From Gigaspora rosea (Eukaryota; Glomeromycota; Glomeromycetes; Diversisporales; Gigasporaceae), in the NCBI GenBank assembly GCA_003550325.1, contig QKWP01000619.1, forward strand, positions 62,001 through 126,000: a stretch of 64,000 nt of DNA. Direction: 5' to 3'. The notes under the pieces are model-generated. The model searched no databases, was not told the DNA's origin, and was given only the letters and a program-made list of their open reading frames with translations. Position numbers and translations under genes: made by a program. Positions 57,700 through 64,000 of the stretch are shown piece by piece (within the stretch, counting starts at the first letter, position 1; each line of letters begins with the position of its first letter).

Positions 57700-58862
57700 C
57701 AAACTTTACATTACATATAAATAATTAGATATTTTCTTTAATAGTAGTTATTACGTATAAAGTTTTTAATTTATAAATAGTCTTATATACTCACTTCCTA
57801 ATCCTAATAAATTAATTTACATATAAATAATTAGATATTTTCTTTAATAGTAGTTATTATGTATAAAGTTTTTGATTTATAAATTAGTCTTATACTCATG
57901 ACCTAATAATTTAATTTACATATAAATAATTAGAGATATTTACTTCAATAGTAGATTATAGTGTTCCTTAAATTCAAATCAAATCAAATATTGGATCAAT
58001 TTGAATTTGATCAAATCAAATTGACCCTAATTTGAATTTGATTTGATTCAAATATTTGAATTTGAATTTGATTTGAATTTGAATTTTTAATAGTAATTTT
58101 CAAATCAAATCAAATATTTGTCAAATCAAATCAAATTTGGCCATATTTGAATTTGATCAAATCAAATATAGTCAAATTTGAATTTGAATTTGATCAAATA
58201 TTTAATTCAAATATTTGAAGATCAAATCAAATTGCGGAACCCTAGTAGATTATCGCGTAAAATTTATAAAATAGTCTAATACTCACATCCTAATAAGTTA
58301 AATAATTATAAATATTTTCTTTAACAGTAGATTTTTACTTATAAAGTTTTTAATTTATAAAATGGTCTTATATTCACGCCCTAATAATGTAATTTACGTA
58401 TAAATAATTAGATATTTTCTTTAACAGTAGATTATTACTTATGAAGTTTTTAATGTTCTTATACTCACATGCTAATAATGTAATTTACGTATAAATAATT
58501 AGATATTTTCTTAAAGTAGATTATCACGTATAAAGTTTTTAATTTATAAAATAGTCTTATACTCACAATCTAATAATTTAATTTACATATAAAAATAATT
58601 AGAAAATTTCTTTAATAGTAGATTATTACATATAAAGTTTTTAATTTATAAAACAGTCTTATACTCACTCCCTAATAAATTATTTTATGTATAAATAATT
58701 AGAGATATCATCAATAGTAGATTACTACATATAAAGTTTTTTTAATTTATAAAATAGTCTTATACTTACGGGCTAATAATTTAATTTATATATAAATAAT
58801 TAGATATTTTCTTTAATAGTAGATTACTACGTATAAAGTTTTTAATTTATAAAATAGTCTTA
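57700..58862. repeat. Tandem satellite, ~95-bp unit, nine to ten copies
   Basis: The unit order is acatataaataattagatat, tttctttaatagtagatta, ttacgtataaagtttttaat, ttataaaatagtcttatact, then cactccctaataat. Copies differ by ~10-15% and small indels. The array is interrupted at 57960-58242 by a MITE-like insert. Confidence 0.85.
57960..58242. mobile_element. MITE-like insert made of tttgaa words
   Basis: ~283 bp flanked by the direct repeat tagtagattat (57949-57959 and 58243-58253). The ends are loosely inverted (gtgttcc / ggaacc). The interior is almost wholly the words caaatcaaat, tttgaatttgatttgaa and their complements, so it can fold extensively. Confidence 0.7.
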
Positions 58863-59529
58863 CCTTTGTTTATCTAATATTTAAATTCTCTCTATTGCTA
58901 TTACTAATGCAATTTATGCAAAAAAATAATATAAACAAATTTATTAGAAATGTACCTTTCTAAAAAAATATAAAAAGATGTTTCAAATTCCTGATTCTAA
59001 CAAAGCTTAAATGGAGGAAATAGTCAAATTAAATCTTAAGTCAGAAAATGATTGTTTATTAATCCATGAAGTAAATAGTCTCGTAGAAAAGCTAAAAATT
59101 GCGTTATAATTACTGGAGCAGGTATATCATATAGTGAGGAAATTCCTATAAGTAATATCTAGGGGTTAGTAAAATTACGGGGGGACAACTCAATCATTAC
59201 ACAAGTTTAATAGTAGCACAAATTTTGTCATTTCATATGTAAATCATATTAATTCATATGTATTGTGTTCGATCGGGTCAAAGTATTAATTATAAATTTT
59301 TTTGAAATAACCTGTTTGTCAAGATACTATTTTTATTTCGAAACTTGAAATAGATGAACGTAAGTAAATAATCATAAAAAAAACTTTATAGCCGTTTTTT
59401 TTATCACTAAAAACTGAATCATATACTCATACTCAATTATTTTAAGATAAAAGAAATGAAAGTAAGATATTGCACACGACTTAAAGCCTATAAGCACTTG
59501 AAAATAGCACATATCTAATATATATTGAT

Positions 59530-59685
59530 TCAAATCGTGAATCTTATATCTTGATTATTCAGAAACCAAACCATAGTACCACTTCCTGCAAAAGGGTCCA
59601 ATACAGTGTCTCAAATAAAAGAAAATAACTTAATGCATCTTTTAGGAAGTTCACGAGGAAAGGGGCTAGGATGACCTACTTTTTT
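59530..59685 (-). pseudogene. DNA N6/N4-type methyltransferase fragment
   Basis: The minus-strand frame reads VGHPSPFPRELPKRCIKLFS, a TGA (59621-59623), then DTVLDPFAGSGTMVWFLNNQ. The order H-P-x-P-F-P-x-E-L-P, then D-P-F-x-G-S-G-T is the S-adenosylmethionine-binding half of N6-adenine/N4-cytosine DNA methyltransferases (PF01555 type), best known from bacteria, phages and some mobile elements. No DPPY motif is found upstream. Only ~50 codons survive, ending at TGA 59530-59532. Source may be horizontal transfer, possibly from endobacteria, or capture by the transposon. Both are inference. Confidence 0.7.
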
Positions 59686-60488
59686 TGAACTTTCTCTGTT
59701 AACAATATTGAGTTAGAATTGAAATGGATGAACATAAGGATTTGGAATGTTTCATGTCTATTTATCATAAAAATCTGCTGATATGGGGTATACTCTAGGA
59801 ACAAATAATGTTTGTTATCGTTATTGGTATGAACATTATAATATCGTGATTGTGTTGTCGTTTCTGATACCTCTAACTAATCTCCAAAGTTTCCCCCCCC
59901 GAATGATCCCTACAATTCAGTATGTGATTCCAATTCCAAGTACTTTCACTCTTTAGGGGCCGACTGAATTGAGTTGGTAACTGGGAACCCAACTCTAGAC
60001 TGTTGTTTTGCAAATACTGCAATGTCATTTATTACACCTATATATTATATATCTAGACATTATTTTTACCTTCTTAGATACGCTTGGCAATATTTTTTCA
60101 TATCAATTTTCTTATTCTTTCACTTCATTCATAGACAGGTTTTCTTTTACTATCATAGTTTCAGTAATCATAAAAGCAGAGATGAGAGCAGAAATTATTG
60201 TTTTGATTATCTTCCACTACATCTCCTTGAGGTAAGTCGTCCTCACAGTGAGGATTTCACTTTTTTAAGAACTCTTTTACTTCATTTTGTTGCTTACTTC
60301 TTTCGTTAATTATATTGTAATTGAGATTCAGGGTTTGATAAGCGTTATTTGAGAAGCTCATTATTTTAAATATAATATTTAGAAAATTAGCTTTTATCTT
60401 AGCGCATCAATATGTACGAACATTGCACGGATATACTAAATTTTTACGTTGCTATTTTTAGAGAAATAGGATTTTGTCTGAAAAGGTA

Positions 60489-60716
60489 ATGAATGAACCA
60501 ACGACAAAACGTTCAAAGCACAAGGAAGATTTGAAAGACGAAGCCTTGCAACAACTGTACCGGCTCCGTCCTGATCTTAATGGCCAAAGTGTGTAGTTTT
60601 GCCCAACGCTTAAAAAGTCTGCAGAAGGCTGTATTCTATATGAAAAATCAGAAAAGCACGCAGCAAAAGCGATTTTCTTCTTTTTTAGCATAGATAAAGG
60701 CAAACGTTTTTTTTAA
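60489..60716 (+). pseudogene. Coding-like patch of unknown identity
   Basis: ATG at 60489 in DNA much richer in G+C than its surroundings. It reads MNEPTTKRSKHKEDLKDEAL, QQLYRLRPDLNGQSV, a TAG at about 60595, then PTLKKSAEGCILYEKSEKHA to a T-run. Base composition and amino-acid make-up look protein-coding. The minus-strand frame over the same stretch is probably the shadow. It may be a piece of the transposon's lost gene. No family is recognised. Confidence 0.35.
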
Positions 60717-61266
60717 AGGCAAAAAATCAGCCTTAGCTATTATTTTTGACTTTAAAACTTAGCATGCTTACTATTTTATTGCAATTTTGCTTTTTATTTT
60801 AAATTATAAAAAAGTTATTTTTAAAAAAAAGGAATTTTTCGATACAAATGAAATTTTTTTTGAATCTATAAAGCTGACCCATCTAATTATAAAAAAAAAC
60901 AAGAAATCATCGAATGTGCTTAGTTTTGACTTTATTTACTATATTTACATAAAAATCGATACAGTATATTAAAATTTTAAAGGATTTTCCTGTCATGTCA
61001 AAATTATTATTACCCTTTTTAAATAATTTATATCGCATGAATTGAGGAATTTCTCACCAATATACAAAGTATGTTGTAATCTTGAGAAAAGTAGCTCATT
61101 ACGTCCTATTGAATAAAAGATTTCTGGTTTAAATTCAACTGAATTCGGAAACAATAAACTAATTTTTGCAAAACGGCTCTATTTTCAAATATTAACTTTA
61201 ATATTAAGTTAATTACAACATTTTCTAATGCATTGAAATATGGTTTGCTAAATGTTTAAAATAAAT

Positions 61267-61642
61267 ATACCATACAAGCGCGAAATAACACCCACCTGTG
61301 CATTAATTAATTGACCTGCACGTTATTTCGAGTATGCCTATGTGCAATGAGAGTTAATTTTTGAATCGTACCCTTGACTCTCAATAAGATTTGAGCAAAT
61401 GCTCCGGAACTAGATTTGGTATTAAGTAAACCTCAATGTGAATAGAGCTCGAAAGTAGGTTTACTTAGTATCAGACCTAGTTCCGGAGCATTTTTTGTTT
61501 CTTTACTTTTATATAGGGTAGATTGAGATGTGCTTTAATTCGGGATGCCCATGAGCGCAAAGTCGAGACCACATATTCTATTTTAGGGATTTCTGACTTT
61601 CTAAATAATGTCTATGAGCATTATTTCGCGCTTATACGGTAT
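61267..61642. mobile_element. Palindromic MITE nested in the TIR element
   Basis: Inverted ends ataccatacaagcgcgaaat / atttcgcgcttatacggtat, and a central inverted block (tgctccggaactagattt, aagtaaacct, agctcga). The same words occur in the palindrome at 41474-42068, so both belong to one family. The arms here are more diverged. Confidence 0.75.
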
Positions 61643-62035
61643 GTAGAATTAAGTAATAAAGATTAGAATTTAACAATTTCAGTTATTTTTAGAAAGCAGA
61701 ATTTAGCTTCTACAAATACGAAAATGCACACAATCTCTATATAAACCTACCAAATGATATTAATAGAATATGGCAATAACATGTCTCAAATCAGCAAGCG
61801 GTTAATATTGTTGAAGACTCGTTGGTATAGTTGTGCAAATATTTTTTATAATAAATCTCTTGATCATTACACAAAATTATGCAAGGTTATGCAAGAAATT
61901 TTTATTGGCATATATTTATTATAAGTTGTCCACCCGTAATTTTACTAACCCCTAGGTAATATTACTTTCTTCTTGAGATTTCAACAGCCATTAATTTTAA
62001 AAATTAATATTTTTCTTATAACCAAAGGATTTTAT

Positions 62036-63009
62036 TTTATTTTTTTTTTTTAATATTAAGGTGACCACTTAGGTACCCTAGCACTTTATTGGTACAAGCG
62101 GGTTGGCCCGGTTAGTATGACTATGCCACATATTACATTTGTATAACAAGAGTACAACTAGCCACACGTACAACTTTTGGTTGTCTAATTTAAGTAGTCC
62201 ACCCAAAGGATCTACACTAGATGCCATACCTGCAACCCAACTAGGGGATTGCCTATTTAAACTCTCTGACTTCTACCCATGTTCAATGTTCCTTCCAATA
62301 TACCCTTTCACAGAGTAATTTGCTGTTAAAAGTACCCTGAGGCTTTAGCCAAACACCTATTGGAGGGCATTTGCCCCTGCGTAAACCTGGTAGAGCAATA
62401 CCTGTCCCCCATAGGTATTCACCTACACTTTCAGTAATTTACACATTCACCACCTACTACTGCCCTTGTAAGGTTCACTCCAACCCCGGCACCTACCATC
62501 ATTTTCCTTCGGTCCTTTACCGGTATATCCCAGACTTCCAATCCAGTTGGCCCGGAAGAGTTGATCTACTCGGCATTAGGTGCCATTATGGTTTTTCTCC
62601 CCTTGGTCCCCAATTCCTCAACATGGGTCCTTTTCCTTCGGCGCGACTCCGGCAGCCAGGTTGGTAGACCTTGTCCCCAAGGACAATGACCGGTTCTCCG
62701 GTTTTGGTCCAAATTCCAATTTTGGTAGCACCGTCAAAGATCAGAGCTCCTCCTTACTCGGGACTTGCCAAATGGGTTTCTGTTTCTTCAGTTCCTTGGA
62801 TTTTTCTGTGTAATGAGACACAACTTCACCCAAAAGCTCCCATTCAAGATAGTAACCAAGGACTACAGGTGATGTACCCAACCGATCGACAAAAAACAGT
62901 TACCAGAACACAGGTTTATTGTTTCAAAAGCATCGCCAGTGGGATTTGAACTCAAGACCTGCCACTTGGGGGTGACAACTTACCAACTTCCCTAAGTCTT
63001 CACACCCTT
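62036..63009 (-). mobile_element. SINE-like retroelement, full copy, minus strand
   Basis: Bounded by the perfect 15-bp duplication accaaaggattttat (62021-62035 and 63010-63024). The tail is the T-run at 62036-62055. The tRNA-like head is at 62930-63009, with the B-box-like gggatttgaactcaagacc on the plus strand. The body aligns with 28624-29347 and with the interrupted copy. At ~970 bp it is long for a SINE, and no ORF is conserved: frames at 62371-62949 are shadows of the repeat. Confidence 0.85.
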
Positions 63010-63290
63010 ACCAAAGGATTTTATAAGTTCAGATGGTCTTTACAATATGATAAAAAGTTAATATCTGGGTGTTTTTCATTTGAGCAAAGATTTATTTGAT
63101 GCTTAATTGCTTAGAATTCATGATTCTATTAAGGGATTTAATCTTTTTATGGGTATATTAAAAGAACTAATTGTAAATGCTAAACACATATCCACTCATT
63201 CTTTTATAAAAAATTGGCAGATATGAAAAAATTAAAAAGAGTATATACACAAAATATAGATAATCTTGAAGAATTAGTAGGACTAGATGT

Positions 63291-64000
63291 TGTTAACCTT
63301 AAGAGTTTTCACCTTTTTGCCTATAACTTTCGACCCATAGAAGTTAGGAAGATGAAACAACTACCATTGGATTCAGCTCATCGAGACGCTTCTAATGAGC
63401 TATAGATCATTGATTCTGATCACGGGATCACAAGATCGGAAGACATTTGTGTTGAACTATTAATAGAACAAGATAGACAAATATCTTAACCTTATTAGGC
63501 AATAATACTGCGTTCAAAATCTTACGAATCTAAAGGATCTAAATGATCTTAAAGATCTAACATATCTTTTATATCTTTCATATCTTTCATATCTTTTATA
63601 TATATTATATCTTTTATATCTTTTATATCTTTTATATATAACATATCTATTAGTTTCGCATTACCTTTAGTACTATAAATAGTTTTTAAATTGAATTTGT
63701 ATATCTTTATTGTAATAATTTATACATGTAATTTCTCTATAAATATACTGCTTTCTGCCCTCTGGGAAGTGCAGTGTCTTCATACACTGGAATATAATAA
63801 AGATACAATTCTTAGTATCCTCATATACTATTAATTGTTTGCCTCTTTGCCTTAATACATAAATCACTCAAAAACCTCTTTGTTAAGTCCCATTTGGACG
63901 CCATAAACCTTAAAGCTGTCAAGTTATAGTCATCATACTATAATCAGCAGTCTCCTGAAGTTCTGGAAGAGGTGAATTTCCAGGTTGACAATGTTGATTG
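63291..64000 (+). mobile_element. LTR (5' or solo), cut by the window end
   Basis: It starts TGTTAACCTTAAGAG exactly where the sirtuin exon stops making sense. It carries a TATA-like ctataaata (63737-63745) and a poly-A-signal-like aataaag (about 63797). The end of the LTR and any primer-binding site are not certain; the interior may begin after about 63860. It is probably a Ty3/Gypsy-type LTR, judged from general style only. Short frames here are not genes. Confidence 0.5.
63550..63655. repeat. tatctttta/tatctttca microsatellite
   Basis: About ten 9-10-bp units (tatcttttat, tatctttcat), all inside the LTR. Confidence 0.8.

Larger units (their letters stand above)
59159..61955. mobile_element. 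TIR DNA transposon, 2.8 kb, 32-bp TIRs
   Basis: The termini CTAGGGGTTAGTAAAATTAC (59159) and the inverse (to 61955) match over ~32 nt with one mismatch. They are flanked by gtaatat at 59152-59158 and 61956-61962 (7 bp, possibly 8 with a mismatch). The TIR and target size suggest a hAT-like element, but no transposase is recognised. It contains a DNA-methyltransferase remnant, a GC-richer coding-like patch and a nested MITE. Confidence 0.75.
58978..63290 (+). pseudogene. Sirtuin pseudogene, copy 2, broken by three insertions
   Basis: The 5' part (ATG at 58978 or 59011) encodes VKLNLKSEND and, after a frameshift near 59090, VIITGAGISYSEEIP, the NAD-binding start of a Sir2 domain. The conserved intron position that follows holds a 2.8-kb TIR element (59159-61955). 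The next exon begins at gattttat and is interrupted by a SINE-like element (62036-63009). It resumes as SSDGLYN, then FHLSKDLFDA, MGILKELIVNAK and RVYTQNIDNLEELVGLDV at 63290, where an LTR begins. Extra stops (e.g. near 63053 and 63102) and a frameshift near 63211 are present. Protein and intron position match copy 1 at 42403-43738. The catalytic His region is lost from the window. Confidence 0.8.

Noticed and set aside
59974..60309. 111- and 75-codon frames
   Set aside because: Phe/Tyr-rich readings of T-rich DNA in the TIR element; no motif.
62371..62949. Three overlapping plus-strand frames of 77-98 codons
   Set aside because: Antisense reading of the SINE-like element; GC-rich repeat without conserved frame in the sister copies.
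63550..63655. CRISPR-like or iteron array
   Set aside because: Units of 9-10 bp with no spacers; a simple microsatellite in an LTR of a eukaryote.

Overview
The window looks like a piece of an arbuscular mycorrhizal fungal nuclear genome, most likely Rhizophagus irregularis or a close relative (Glomeromycotina). The reasons are the very AT-rich spacer DNA, short AT-rich introns with GT..AG ends, and a gene set typical of these fungi: TKL-type kinases, F-box/LRR proteins, a Sel1-like protein and fungal sirtuins. There is also a very heavy load of transposable elements, including a Maverick/Polinton-like element with a protein-primed family B DNA polymerase. No database search was possible, so the assignment rests on recognised motifs.

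Layout. 0-14.9 kb: sparse small host genes (a broken Sel1-like gene, several orphans, a two-exon Cys/His-rich zinc-knuckle protein, a decayed LYC1-type N-acetyltransferase) and MITEs. 15-30.6 kb: a nested mobile-element island. A 12.2-kb TIR-bounded Polinton-like element (15928-28091) sits inside a retrotransposed, SINE-like element. Next to it is a foldback element that has itself received a second SINE-like copy, and further inverted repeats enclose both. 30.6-40 kb: degenerate tandem arrays, MITEs and an F-box/LRR pseudogene. 40-47.7 kb: an intact two-exon membrane-protein gene containing a one-N assembly gap, a large palindrome, a sirtuin pseudogene, and two tandem TKL kinase units. 48-57 kb: orphan multi-exon genes, a complex foldback element, a possible bHLH-leucine-zipper remnant, and an LRR fragment. 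57.7-64 kb: a ~95-bp satellite, then a second sirtuin gene broken by three insertions: a 2.8-kb TIR element, a 0.97-kb SINE-like element and an LTR running off the window.

Main point of interest. The Polinton-like element carries a protein-primed PolB and a retroviral-type integrase on one strand. On the other strand it carries a gag-like coiled-coil/zinc-knuckle protein followed by a retropepsin-like protease. I see no reverse transcriptase, packaging ATPase, adenain-type protease or jelly-roll capsid gene. This suggests a DNA transposon whose capsid module has been replaced by, or was built from, a retroelement gag-pro module. This copy is dead (many stops and frameshifts). Whether gag-pro is a fixed part of the family or a nested insertion must be tested on other copies.

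Most recognisable genes here are broken. Intact-looking genes are the 218-aa orphan (3964-4620), the 90-aa zinc-knuckle gene (6361-6699), the 130-aa orphan (9206-9598), the 166-aa membrane protein (40386-41139) and the 126-aa ORF inside the Polinton-like element (26767-27147).
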